From Methanocorpusculum vombati (GTDB lineage: Archaea; Halobacteriota; Methanomicrobia; Methanomicrobiales; Methanocorpusculaceae), in NCBI RefSeq assembly GCF_026891935.1, contig NZ_JAPTGC010000003.1, forward strand, positions 123,240 to 187,239: a DNA stretch of 64,000 nucleotides. The letters run 5' to 3'. This document shows, piece by piece, positions 8,321 through 15,701 of the stretch. How positions within the stretch are numbered: position 1 is the first letter of the stretch; each line of letters opens with the position of its first letter. A program made the translations under genes and the position numbers. Below the pieces are notes generated by a model. That model did not search any database. It had not been told where the DNA came from and worked only from the letters and a program-made list of their open reading frames with translations.

Positions 8321-9124
8321 TTATTCTGCCTTTTGAAAGACCATTACTGTGTATCCGCCGTTTTCGTCTTCAGCACGGCTGACTTCCGTAAATCCGAGAT
8401 ATCCCAGACGTTCGGAGAAACTGTCGGGTGTATTTTTCCCGGAGGTATATACTGCTGAGATGATAGTGGAGACGTTGTTCTTCAAAAACTCTGCCTCGTT
8501 TAACACCACATCAAACTCACTGCCGATGATGTTCATCACGAGCGTGATATTCCCGGCAAAGTTTGCGTCGGCCGCAATCTTCCGGATGGTTGTTGCGGGG
8601 ACGGTTATGGTTTCCACGAAGGCTGAGTCCTCGGTGATACGGTTCTTCATAATGGAAGACTCGACAGACATGGTGACATTCTGTGTTCCGTACGCTACCG
8701 CTTTGGGTACAATGGTGTATCCTGCGAGGTTGTAGGATTTTGTTTTTTCCAGTGACGGCAGCAGATACGTGTTCGGTTCTACCGAGACCTGCTGGGCAGG
8801 GATGGCAAGCCGGTCATTGATGTAGGTAGAGAGCATGCCGATTCCGGCACCCACTTCGATTACCGGGTTTGTGGGGGACAGCCAGCTGTCCACGGCGTTT
8901 ACCAGTTCCCGGTCAAAACTGTTTGGATCGAGCAGCAGATTCCAGATGAAGTTTGCATCCACGTAGTCCGGATCCATAAATATCAGGTTTTCCCTGATCA
9001 TGGCCTGGTTGGGCGTTGGGTTTGCGACGCCGATACACCCGGCTGAGAGTGTTGCTGCAATGCAGATAAGGGTAAGCACTGCGGTGAGCCGGAGAGCTTT
9101 ACCCGAAAACCCCATGATATTCAT
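8321..9124 (-). CDS. Lipoprotein with FkbM-like methyltransferase domain
   Basis: 267 residues. The signal peptide ends in lipobox TLSAGC (Cys30), so the protein should sit outside the membrane. The rest resembles FkbM-type SAM-dependent methyltransferases: a motif-I-like NPVIEVGAGIGMLSTYI near residues 87-103, followed by VSVEPN (acidic residue after strand 2). A methyltransferase domain on an exported lipoprotein is odd because SAM is cytoplasmic. It may have lost catalysis, or the signal may be a membrane anchor facing in. A second possible start is ATG at Met4. Confidence 0.65.
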   Translation of the reverse strand: MNIMGFSGKALRLTAVLTLICIAATLSAGCIGVANPTPNQAMIRENLIFMDPDYVDANFIWNLLLDPNSFDRELVNAVDSWLSPTNPVIEVGAGIGMLSTYINDRLAIPAQQVSVEPNTYLLPSLEKTKSYNLAGYTIVPKAVAYGTQNVTMSVESSIMKNRITEDSAFVETITVPATTIRKIAADANFAGNITLVMNIIGSEFDVVLNEAEFLKNNVSTIISAVYTSGKNTPDSFSERLGYLGFTEVSRAEDENGGYTVMVFQKAE

Positions 9125-9257
9125 GGTTGTCTTGTTGGTGACAATGTGATATTTGGGTTTCGTATCAGATCATGATGTTTTGTTATCTCTATTTACTGCT
9201 GTATTTTTTGGTTTTTTGGGGTATTTCTCTTAGCGGTCTTTCTTTTTGCCGTTTGTA

Positions 9258-9383
9258 TTACTCCGTTTCGCTGAGTATTTCTGAAACCCTCTCCCGCATT
9301 TCCGTGCCGACAACTTGATCGAGTGTTCGGCGACCTGCGCGGATCAGTGTTGCATACGCGCGTGCAAAAGCCTCATTGACCAT
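9258..9383 (-). CDS. Small phage-type protein (CD1375/XkdX-like)
   Basis: 41 residues: MVNEAFARAYATLIRAGRR continuing TLDQVV...MRERVSEIL. The pattern [Y/A]-x-x-L-I-x-A-G-[K/R]-R-T-[I/L]-x-Q-V matches the tiny CD1375-like proteins found after tail-fibre genes in tailed phages. It starts two bases after the stop of the 9386 gene. Its role is unknown. It is the last gene at the left end of the provirus. Confidence 0.6.
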   Translation of the reverse strand: MVNEAFARAYATLIRAGRRTLDQVVGTEMRERVSEILSETE

Positions 9384-9385
9384 GA

Positions 9386-9655
9386 TCACGCCTCCGGGGT
9401 TTCTGGCGTGATTGCCTCGTAAACTGCGATCAGGGTTTCCGCCTGCATGATTTCCACTTCCTCACGGGTTGCGAGGAGTTTCTGATATTCCGGGTACGTG
9501 AGACGGGATTCATCGTAGGCATAATACTTCATCCCTGCTGGTGTTTCTTCGCCTGCCGGTGGCGTAACTTCCTGAATATTCGAAGGGATACGGACATAGG
9601 ACTTGCCAAACGTGATCGTTGGCGGGGTTGCTGATGTGGTAAATACAGTTACCAT
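9386..9655 (-). CDS. Small viral protein next to the DGR reverse transcriptase
   Basis: 89 residues. The N-terminal half is Thr/Pro-rich (beta-like) and the C-terminal half is helical (YPEYQKLLATREEVEIMQAE). It starts two bases after the reverse transcriptase stop and precedes the CD1375-like gene. It could be a small structural or spike-associated protein. It does not resemble the Avd accessory protein of classic DGRs, which is a basic four-helix bundle of about 120 residues. Confidence 0.55.
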   Translation of the reverse strand: MVTVFTTSATPPTITFGKSYVRIPSNIQEVTPPAGEETPAGMKYYAYDESRLTYPEYQKLLATREEVEIMQAETLIAVYEAITPETPEA

Positions 9656-9657
9656 AG

Positions 9658-10716
9658 TTATCCTTTTACGCGCCGTTCTGCTTGTATTTTATGGAACTCA
9701 GAAAGAACCGGTTGGATGGGTTGATAGTATTTGCGGCGGATCGTGCTGTCGTTTCCCCACATAGACCAACCCTTAAAGGAATTAACAGAACAGTATTGAT
9801 TATACGTCAAATCCTCGCCGTATTTGCAATGTTTCCGAACATCTAAACACCGCCGCCGCAGGCGTTTAAAGGTCGATTTTCTGAGGATCACGTTTCCGGG
9901 GGTTGTACGATACCCGACAAAATCAAGTGGTCGGGCTTTAAGTGGGAAAATCTGCCAATTATCCTTAATCGACAGATGTAGGCGGGATGTGAGGTACCAG
10001 TCCGCCTGTCTGAACACGCGCCGGAGTTCGGCGGCGGACGATGCGAAAAATACCATGTCATCCATGTACCGGATGTAGTACCGTACTTTGAGGTACTCTT
10101 TGACGAAATGATCGAAATCTGAGAGATAGAGGTTGGCGGCGAGCTGTGAGAAATAATTCCCAATCGGTAAACCCTCGTCGGGTGGGACCGAATCTATGAT
10201 GTTGTCAATGATCCGGAGAATCCGCTTATCCTTAATGAGGCGGCGGAACTGTCCTTTTATGATATCGTGATCGATGGAGGGAAAATAATGATGCACGTCG
10301 ATTTTTAGACAGTATGCCGTGCCTGCGGGATCACTGTTGAGATACCGGCACACTTGCCGAAGGGCTGAATGTATACCGCGATCCTTGATCGTTGCGTGTG
10401 TGTCTGCGGTGAGATGCCGCATAACAACCGGCTCGACGACAAAACCTAATGCACGCTGGACAACACGATCCCGATATGGCAGGATGTAGATCAGGCGTTG
10501 CTTTCCTCGTTCTTCTATGGTTTTTGTTCGGTATTTTCCGGTCGTATATGTGCCGAATAGCAATTCTGTCTGTAATTCGGCGAGGTTTGCGTCTTTGTTT
10601 TCTTCAAATTTTGCGACCGCCCGATAATGATGTTTTCCTTTGCTGCTTTCAAGGTGTGCACGCTTAAGGTTCTCAAAATCGACGAAAAGAGGAAAGATAT
10701 GATTTACTCGTTTCAT
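9658..10716 (-). CDS. DGR reverse transcriptase
   Basis: 352 residues. It has the diversity-generating type of reverse transcriptase motifs: catalytic Asp140 in YCLKIDVHHYFPSIDH, the DGR-type GLPIGNYFSQLAANLYL at residues 182-198, and the YMDD box at 217-220 in IRYMDDMVFF. It copies the template repeat transcript with errors at adenines, and the cDNA replaces the variable repeat of the target gene. Gene order (variable protein, template repeat, RT, all leftward) is the standard DGR layout. No Avd gene is seen next to it. Confidence 0.93.
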   Translation of the reverse strand: MKRVNHIFPLFVDFENLKRAHLESSKGKHHYRAVAKFEENKDANLAELQTELLFGTYTTGKYRTKTIEERGKQRLIYILPYRDRVVQRALGFVVEPVVMRHLTADTHATIKDRGIHSALRQVCRYLNSDPAGTAYCLKIDVHHYFPSIDHDIIKGQFRRLIKDKRILRIIDNIIDSVPPDEGLPIGNYFSQLAANLYLSDFDHFVKEYLKVRYYIRYMDDMVFFASSAAELRRVFRQADWYLTSRLHLSIKDNWQIFPLKARPLDFVGYRTTPGNVILRKSTFKRLRRRCLDVRKHCKYGEDLTYNQYCSVNSFKGWSMWGNDSTIRRKYYQPIQPVLSEFHKIQAERRVKG

Positions 10717-10837
10717 TTTGTATGCCTAATGAAATAATCCGAACGTTCCGCCGCTGCGGGCTACTAATACGGATGGGGGTTTTAGGGGTGATTTTTGCCA
10801 AGGGGCATGGGCAAAGCGGATCGATGATATGATCATT

Positions 10838-10943
10838 AGGTGCGCCCCGATGTTGACGTTGGAATTGGACGGGGCATTGTTCAGATTGACAGTGAACACG
10901 CCGCACTTCGCGCCGTTATTCCAATTGCCGCCAACAATGCACG
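10838..10943 (-). repeat. DGR template repeat (TR)
   Basis: 106 bp, read leftward. It aligns without gaps to VR at 11105-11210 with 13 differences, and each difference is an adenine in the TR sense strand. The TR is rich in AAC triplets where VR varies: read in the VR frame it gives GGNWNNGAKCGVF and NLNNAPSNSNVNIG. It lies between the variable gene and the reverse transcriptase, outside any credible gene. Confidence 0.95.
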
Positions 10944-11022
10944 AACCGATCACGAAACGAGACCGGAGACCGCGCCGTCCGACCAACTACGGGGTAAGAT
11001 CGTTTTGCCCTGTGATATTTTT

Positions 11023-11052
11023 CCGCCGAAGCCCTGTAACGGGCTTCGGCGG
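11023..11052. repeat. GC-rich hairpin after the DGR variable gene
   Basis: Perfect 12-bp stem CCGCCGAAGCCC (11023-11034) / GGGCTTCGGCGG (11041-11052) with loop TGTAAC, 13 bases after the stop of the variable gene. In the Bordetella phage DGR a hairpin/cruciform just past VR stimulates retrohoming, so this is probably the equivalent. It could also act as a terminator. Confidence 0.75.
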
Positions 11053-11064
11053 CTGGGCACGGGG

Positions 11065-12546
11065 TTAGGCCGCTGAGGCGGCCTCCCCCGTGCTCAAAAT
11101 TTGCAGGCGCGCCCCGATGTAGACGTGGGAATAGGACGGGGCATCGTCCAGATCGACAGTGAACACGCCGCACTTCGCGCCGACAAACCAAACGCCGCCA
11201 ACAATGCACGTGCGAAGTCCGGTTGACCACCAATAATTATCTGTGGCGTACGTTGACGAAGAACCGCCAACTACTGCGGGCATGAACGGCATGGGATCGG
11301 TTCCGACAAATGTCCTGATGTAACTGTTGGATGTGGTTGCCTGTCCTGATGCCGTAGTCCAATCTGCATCCGTGAAGGCTGGTGTTGCTACGTTCTGCGT
11401 GATGAAACGGGTATTCACGTGATTGATCCTGATTTTGTTAGATGCGTCCTGCATAATTCCCTGTAAGAAGTTCCAGACATTACCCCAACGGTTTTCCATG
11501 TAAAACAACCGTGTGCATGTTGTTTCTGATGTTGTGCCGTAAGCACCTCCTCCGGGTTGGGCGCGATAGGTTAGACCAATTGCGGCGCTGGCTGTGTTGT
11601 TGCTGGCAACAAAACCCTGTCCGATGGTCGCCTGTGCGTTGGTGTTCGCGTATGCAGCGAGATAGATCAGATTGATGAGGGTGTAGGTGTTCCACGTTTC
11701 AACGCTGTATCCCGTGCCTCCTGCGGCGGCTTGTGCCTGGAACGCATCATTTGTCTGTGATACTGTTGGTTTGGAAGTGGTTGAGTACCACGAATGCAGA
11801 ACGCCGCCGGAGGTGTAGCCGTTGAACATCCCGACGAACACATACGGCATGATGGTGTTCTCATCGCCGAACCGGTGAGCAAAGGGCGTACTGCCGATGA
11901 ATTGACCTTCGGAGAAGGCAATTTCGATCACAGTCTGTTGTGTGGTGGTGGTGATCCATTTGAGGGCGCGGATTGAAGATTTCCAGTACACTGTAGGGAT
12001 TGCGACCATACAATCACCGTCTGCGCCGGTGAGGGTTGCCGCCGTGCCATCTGCCTTGTTGAAGATGTTTTCAGGGTCTAACCAATAATTGATCGCGCCG
12101 TTCTGGACGGTACACGGCTTGATTTTTTGGCCGATGAAGGTATCTCCCCAACTGTTCAGATTGGTTTTTGTGGCAGGGGTGAAATTTTCGTTTGCTCCTG
12201 CATAGGTGATGCATGCTGCCGGATCGTCTTCGGTTGGATCGATCCGGATCACATAAATTGGTTTGTCCGTGCCGGTGTATCCGCCGGTTGATACCGATTC
12301 GGAGATGCTTTGGAGGGCGGTATATACCGTTCCTGATGTGATATGATTGGCGGAGTTTTTGATCGGTGTTTCGTCGTAGGTGAGTAGTGGCTGTTTTCCT
12401 GCGAGGGCGGCATACACGCCGCCGGATGATACAGGTTTTGTGCTGTTTTCGGTTGGTTCTGCGTCCGGAATGGGGATTTCGATTTTCTTGTCATCCGCTC
12501 CCATTGCCTTTCTGAACCATTCGTCGGTGGTGGTGTTGGTTGTCAT
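11065..12546 (-). CDS. DGR-diversified variable protein, probable viral receptor-binding spike
   Basis: 493 residues. The C-terminal domain ends in the classical DGR variable-protein pattern (WWSTGLRTCIVGG, GAKCGVFTVDL, APSYSHVYIGARL), i.e. a C-type lectin/formylglycine-enzyme-like fold with the variable residues on one face. The N-terminal part includes a segment resembling repeated fibre units (KPVSSGGVYAAL, NSANHITSGTVYTAL), as in phage fibres. It is the last large gene of the structural operon and follows PKD-domain genes, so it most likely forms the host-binding tip of the virion. VR occupies about residues 446-480. Confidence 0.88.
   Translation of the reverse strand: MTTNTTTDEWFRKAMGADDKKIEIPIPDAEPTENSTKPVSSGGVYAALAGKQPLLTYDETPIKNSANHITSGTVYTALQSISESVSTGGYTGTDKPIYVIRIDPTEDDPAACITYAGANENFTPATKTNLNSWGDTFIGQKIKPCTVQNGAINYWLDPENIFNKADGTAATLTGADGDCMVAIPTVYWKSSIRALKWITTTTQQTVIEIAFSEGQFIGSTPFAHRFGDENTIMPYVFVGMFNGYTSGGVLHSWYSTTSKPTVSQTNDAFQAQAAAGGTGYSVETWNTYTLINLIYLAAYANTNAQATIGQGFVASNNTASAAIGLTYRAQPGGGAYGTTSETTCTRLFYMENRWGNVWNFLQGIMQDASNKIRINHVNTRFITQNVATPAFTDADWTTASGQATTSNSYIRTFVGTDPMPFMPAVVGGSSSTYATDNYWWSTGLRTCIVGGVWFVGAKCGVFTVDLDDAPSYSHVYIGARLQILSTGEAASAA
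11068..11083. repeat. Second small inverted repeat at the end of the variable gene
   Basis: GGCCGC-TGAG-GCGGCC, a perfect 6-bp stem with a four-base loop in the last codons of the variable protein, between VR and the larger hairpin. Confidence 0.5.
11105..11210 (-). repeat. DGR variable repeat (VR)
   Basis: The 106-bp partner of the TR, inside the 3' end of the 11065-12546 gene. The 13 TR adenines that differ are replaced by G, T or C in the sense strand. They change Asn-rich template codons to Val, Phe, Asp, Tyr, Ser and His (GGVWFVGAKCGVF, DLDDAPSYSHVYIG). The invariant GC-rich stretch toward its 3' end would be the IMH. Confidence 0.95.
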
Positions 12547-12549
12547 GGT

Positions 12550-12867
12550 TTAGATGATGTTGCAAAATATCCCGCGTAGGTCGCAAAGACCGGCGGGTTT
12601 TGTGGTGGTCGGTTTTGTCAGTACGATGATCGGAGTTGGTGTTGATGTAGATGTCGCGCCGCTGGCAGTGGTTACCTGCAGTGAGGCATAATATACACCT
12701 GTTGCGTTGTAGGTGTGGGTGGGGCTGGTGGTTGATGATCCTTCCCCCCAAATCCAGCGGCGCGATCTGATCGGATCGTCTGGGCTGGTGGTTGTGTCAG
12801 TGATGATGATTGTCAGGGGTGCGTATCCAATCGTTGCGGAGAATGTGCAGGATGTGGTTAGTATCAT
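12550..12867 (-). CDS. Single PKD-domain viral protein
   Basis: 105 residues from ATG 12867, which overlaps the previous stop by ATGA. One immunoglobulin-like PKD unit is visible (GYAPLTIIITDTT ... WIWGEGSSTTSPTHTYNATGVYYASLQV), with the usual W-x-(F/W)-G-(D/E)-G core and HTY motif. A Thr/Pro tail follows, ending LCDLRGIFCNII. Likely a spike stalk or decoration protein. Confidence 0.7.
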   Translation of the reverse strand: MILTTSCTFSATIGYAPLTIIITDTTTSPDDPIRSRRWIWGEGSSTTSPTHTYNATGVYYASLQVTTASGATSTSTPTPIIVLTKPTTTKPAGLCDLRGIFCNII

Positions 12868-13733
12868 AAGATTTTCCTGCCTGTGTAGTTGCCGTTTACA
12901 ATGATGCCGTTGTAGATGGCTTTGTTTACGGTCAATGCAGTGAGTGTTGCGGCCGAGGTTGTCGCTGTTTTTGCGTGGCCAGTCGGATAAGATACCGTGT
13001 AGGATACTGTGTATACGCCGGGGACTGCGTAGGTGTGCGTCTGTTTTTTGATGTTTTCGGCGGTGGTTGCGGTTAGGGTTGTTCCGTCGCCGAAGTCCCA
13101 AAATGCCTTATCCGGCTGTATGTCAGTGTTCACGGCGGTGTTGGTGATCGTGACTGATGCGCCGCTGGTGCTGGTAATTAAAACAGGATCGGCGTAGGTC
13201 GTCGCGCAGGCCGTGATGGTCAGGGTCTGTTCTGCGGTAAGCTGTTCGTCGTTATTTTTGACGGTGAACTTTGCCGTGTATGTCCCTGCATCAGTGTACA
13301 GATGCTGTGCAGTAATCGTGTTGCTATCCTCAAAGTGCGCCGTGTCGTTGCCGAAATCAAGATCAATAGTGTGATCTGCGGGGTTGCCGGGGGTGATGAT
13401 GGTTGCGGTATAAATCACGGCGAGGGGGACGTATCCCGATACCGGCGTTGCTCTGAGTGCGATTACTGCGGGAGTTGGTGATTGTGCGGTAACTGTTACG
13501 GATGCGGTCTCTGTGGTACTGTTTGCGTCGGTTGCAGTTACGGTGATGGTGTATGTACCGGGTTCTGCATACGTGTGTGTCAGAGGGCTGGCGGTGGTTG
13601 TGGTTAGGGTTGTTCCGTCTCCGAAGCTGTAAGTGTAGGTGGTGGTGGTGATAGATGGTACTTCGCTGATGGCGATCACGGTTTGGAGGGGGTATAATCC
13701 CGCCTCCGGTGTTGCGGTGATGGTGAAGGTCAT
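12864..13733 (-). CDS. Multi-PKD-domain viral structural protein
   Basis: 289 residues with three PKD repeats. Repeat 1 contains YSFGDGTTL...HTYAEPGTYTITVTA, repeat 2 a degenerate LDFGNDTAHFEDS...HLYTDAGTYTAKF, and repeat 3 FWDFGDGTTL...HTYAVPGVYTVSYTV. PKD domains are common in methanogen surface proteins. In a virus they probably form a stalk that contacts the host surface. Start and stop both overlap neighbours by ATGA, fixing it in the spike operon. Confidence 0.8.
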   Translation of the reverse strand: MTFTITATPEAGLYPLQTVIAISEVPSITTTTYTYSFGDGTTLTTTTASPLTHTYAEPGTYTITVTATDANSTTETASVTVTAQSPTPAVIALRATPVSGYVPLAVIYTATIITPGNPADHTIDLDFGNDTAHFEDSNTITAQHLYTDAGTYTAKFTVKNNDEQLTAEQTLTITACATTYADPVLITSTSGASVTITNTAVNTDIQPDKAFWDFGDGTTLTATTAENIKKQTHTYAVPGVYTVSYTVSYPTGHAKTATTSAATLTALTVNKAIYNGIIVNGNYTGRKIL

Positions 13734-14107
13734 GGTTCAAAGATCAGGGTACATCCCCACTGCACGGCGTAGGTTGTGGTGTTCTGTGCAATAATGGTGA
13801 TTTTTCCGAACAATTCACCGTTTGGCAAATCCTCCGTTCCGAATGCGTTTGTGTGTCTTCTCCACGGAACATCATTTTTCAAGATGGATACGATCACGCC
13901 TGCGGGGGCTGATACGGTATATCGTCTGAGTTTTTTGCTGATGTTGAGTTCCCGCGTGTATGTTGCACCGCTGGCAAGTTCTACGGTCGGTTCTGTCGGT
14001 GTGGGGTACTGAAAGCTGATATCTTCGGTCGTGCTGGCGAGCTTTGCGGTGAGCAGGCGGAGGTTTTGATCGATGTTTGCAAGGTAGGCGAGTTCTGCGT
14101 CTGTCAT
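13730..14107 (-). CDS. Viral protein of unknown function, beta-rich
   Basis: 125 residues. A short helical N-terminus (AELAYLANIDQNLRLLTAKLAS) is followed by a beta-rich domain (SAPAGVIVSILKNDVPWRR ... AQNTTTYAVQWGCTLIFEP). It overlaps both neighbours by ATGA. The layout (small helix, then beta domain, upstream of spike proteins) suggests a spike-base or adaptor protein. No family recognised. Confidence 0.6.
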   Translation of the reverse strand: MTDAELAYLANIDQNLRLLTAKLASTTEDISFQYPTPTEPTVELASGATYTRELNISKKLRRYTVSAPAGVIVSILKNDVPWRRHTNAFGTEDLPNGELFGKITIIAQNTTTYAVQWGCTLIFEP

Positions 14108-14280
14108 GATATCCTTTTTTGTGGACGGATGGTTTTTTCGATTGTCTCTACGCGGGATTCTACGTTTGTGATCCGGTTATCCTGCTGATCGATTTTCCGA
14201 TAGAGGAGGGCGATTGTTCCGGCGAATCCTGCGGCGGTTTCGGCAAAGAGCATGATAAAGGATGTATCATCTAAGATCAT
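14104..14280 (-). CDS. Small membrane/coiled-coil protein, holin-accessory-like
   Basis: 58 residues, start ATG 14280, overlapping neighbours by ATGA. A hydrophobic N-terminal helix (FIMLFAETAAGFAGTIALLY) is followed by a heptad-like charged helix (RKIDQQDNRITNVESRVETIEK). The same shape is seen in XhlA-like phage proteins, but it may equally be a virion membrane protein. Confidence 0.6.
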   Translation of the reverse strand: MILDDTSFIMLFAETAAGFAGTIALLYRKIDQQDNRITNVESRVETIEKTIRPQKRIS

Positions 14281-14534
14281 CTGATCGCCTTCCTGATTGC
14301 GGGGAGTGCTACAACGAGGATCACGGTGATGAGGAGGAGGTACACGATCCCTTTTATGATGTTGCTGCCGCCGAGACCTCCCCCTCCTCCCCCGCCGCCG
14401 AGGTTGGATAGTCCGGCGGCGGCGGCGGTTGGGATTGCATATGCTCCTGCGGTTATTGCGCCGGTTGTGATCGTGGCTTGTCCCGCTCTTGATTTTGCAA
14501 ATGTCGAGAGGATAGACTTAGTGGGAATTGCCAT
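14277..14534 (-). CDS. Small Gly-rich viral membrane protein
   Basis: 85 residues: MAIPTKSILSTFAKS at the start, an Ala/Gly-rich middle with a run of glycines, and a C-terminal TM helix (YLLLITVILVVALPAI). Its first codons resemble those of the 14877 gene (MAIPLKSILKTL), so the two are probably paralogues. It overlaps the upstream gene by 17 bases, in the same arrangement as the 15685/14877 pair. Confidence 0.65.
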   Translation of the reverse strand: MAIPTKSILSTFAKSRAGQATITTGAITAGAYAIPTAAAAGLSNLGGGGGGGGLGGSNIIKGIVYLLLITVILVVALPAIRKAIR

Positions 14535-14880
14535 GTTTTTTCCCTCCGAGTACCTTTTTTCCGGTCTTCCAGAGGAGGGCGGCGGTTAATACAGCGCCAA
14601 GGGCGATCAGGGCGATCAGGATCGCCCGCTGGCCGGGATTGATAATTTCCGGTTCTGGATCGGTATAGGTTGATAATGGTTTTTCGTCCCATTTGCGGAT
14701 GCGTGAGCGTCCGAGTTCGGTATCATGGGCGTAGTTTTGCCGGACTGTTGTCTGTGTGTTTCGGACGCCTACCGCGTCGAGGATGCGGTTTTTCTCTGCG
14801 GTGCTGAGGATTACCGGGTTGGTGTTGATGATCTTTGCAGATTCAAACACGGGACTGTAGAGCGATGATGAGAGTGTCAT
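14518..14880 (-). CDS. Viral protein with C-terminal membrane helix
   Basis: 120 residues. The soluble N-terminal part is followed by one TM helix (AILIALIALGAVLTAALLW) and a basic tail ending GGKKHGNSH. The tail matches that of the 612-residue protein (GGKKHGNPA), whose gene has the same position relative to its downstream partner. Likely a virion membrane protein. Confidence 0.65.
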   Translation of the reverse strand: MTLSSSLYSPVFESAKIINTNPVILSTAEKNRILDAVGVRNTQTTVRQNYAHDTELGRSRIRKWDEKPLSTYTDPEPEIINPGQRAILIALIALGAVLTAALLWKTGKKVLGGKKHGNSH

Positions 14881-15701
14881 GTTTTTACCGTCGGTGCGTT
14901 TTTACGTGTGGTTTTTGTGCGTTTTGCGGGTGTTTTCTGATTGCGTTTCTTAAGGTGATTCCAAATGGCGCGGATGATGAGCAGGGCGATAATTGCAATG
15001 AGAAGGAAGATGGGGAGAGAGTATCCGTTTTCCTCCGCGTCGGTGATGATGCTGCCGAGGCCGGGGACGTCAGACAGGCCGTTGAGAAGGCCGCTGGCGG
15101 CGTCTTCTGCATCCTGCCAAGGTAAGATTTGCTCTCCGTCGTCACCGGAATTTTTCCCGTCACCGTCTCCGCCGCTGTTGCCGTTGTTTTCGTTGCCGCT
15201 GATAATCTGTGTGATAGTTTCTTTGAGTTTTTCTACTTCGTTGGATGCGGTCATGTATGCCGTCCCGGCTGCGCCTGCGAGTGCCCCCAGTCCGGCGGTG
15301 GTGAGTGTGCCGCCAAGGGTGCGCGTTGCTGATATTTTTGGGGTGTCGGGGGTGGATACCGGTGGTGATGGTGTTTTGTTTCCGGTGGTTGTTGTGCCGT
15401 TTTTTCCGGTTGTGGTTACGGTTGGCTTTGTTCCGGTTTTGGTGGTTGTTTTGCTGATGGTTACCGCGTAGGGGTTGCCGGTGGACTTTGATACAGATAC
15501 GCCGCCGCTTTTCGAGAATGCGTATTGTAGATCTTCGATCGCGTTTTTCTTCGGGGTGTATACGGCTGTTCCTGCGTTGATGTTTGCGAGGTTCGGTTCA
15601 CGTTTACGGTAGGTTTTTTCTAAGTCGCTGGGGTCGAGGGGATCGGTTTTTTTCGGGGTTTTGATGAGTGTTTTCAGTATGGACTTAAGCGGGATTGCCA
15701 T
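14877..15701 (-). CDS. Viral membrane protein, Thr/Lys-rich
   Basis: 274 residues. Start MAIPLKSILKTLIKTPKK, a Thr/Lys/Gly-rich low-complexity region (about 85-130), an Ala/Gly-rich hydrophobic patch (TTAGLGALAGAAGTAYM), then a Gly/Asp-rich loop and a C-terminal TM helix (PIFLLIAIIALLIIRAIW) with a basic tail. It overlaps the 612-residue gene by 17 bases and the next gene by ATGA. Paralogous to the 14277 product. Confidence 0.65.
   Translation of the reverse strand: MAIPLKSILKTLIKTPKKTDPLDPSDLEKTYRKREPNLANINAGTAVYTPKKNAIEDLQYAFSKSGGVSVSKSTGNPYAVTISKTTTKTGTKPTVTTTGKNGTTTTGNKTPSPPVSTPDTPKISATRTLGGTLTTAGLGALAGAAGTAYMTASNEVEKLKETITQIISGNENNGNSGGDGDGKNSGDDGEQILPWQDAEDAASGLLNGLSDVPGLGSIITDAEENGYSLPIFLLIAIIALLIIRAIWNHLKKRNQKTPAKRTKTTRKNAPTVKT

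Noticed and set aside
9125..9257. attL direct repeat matching the integrase end
   Set aside because: Only an 8-base match (GTGACAAT) to the 30213-30317 region was found, too short to claim as an attachment site.
10726..10986. Protein-coding gene over the TR
   Set aside because: The frame exists because TR is a copy of the VR coding sequence; the flanks have no coding character.
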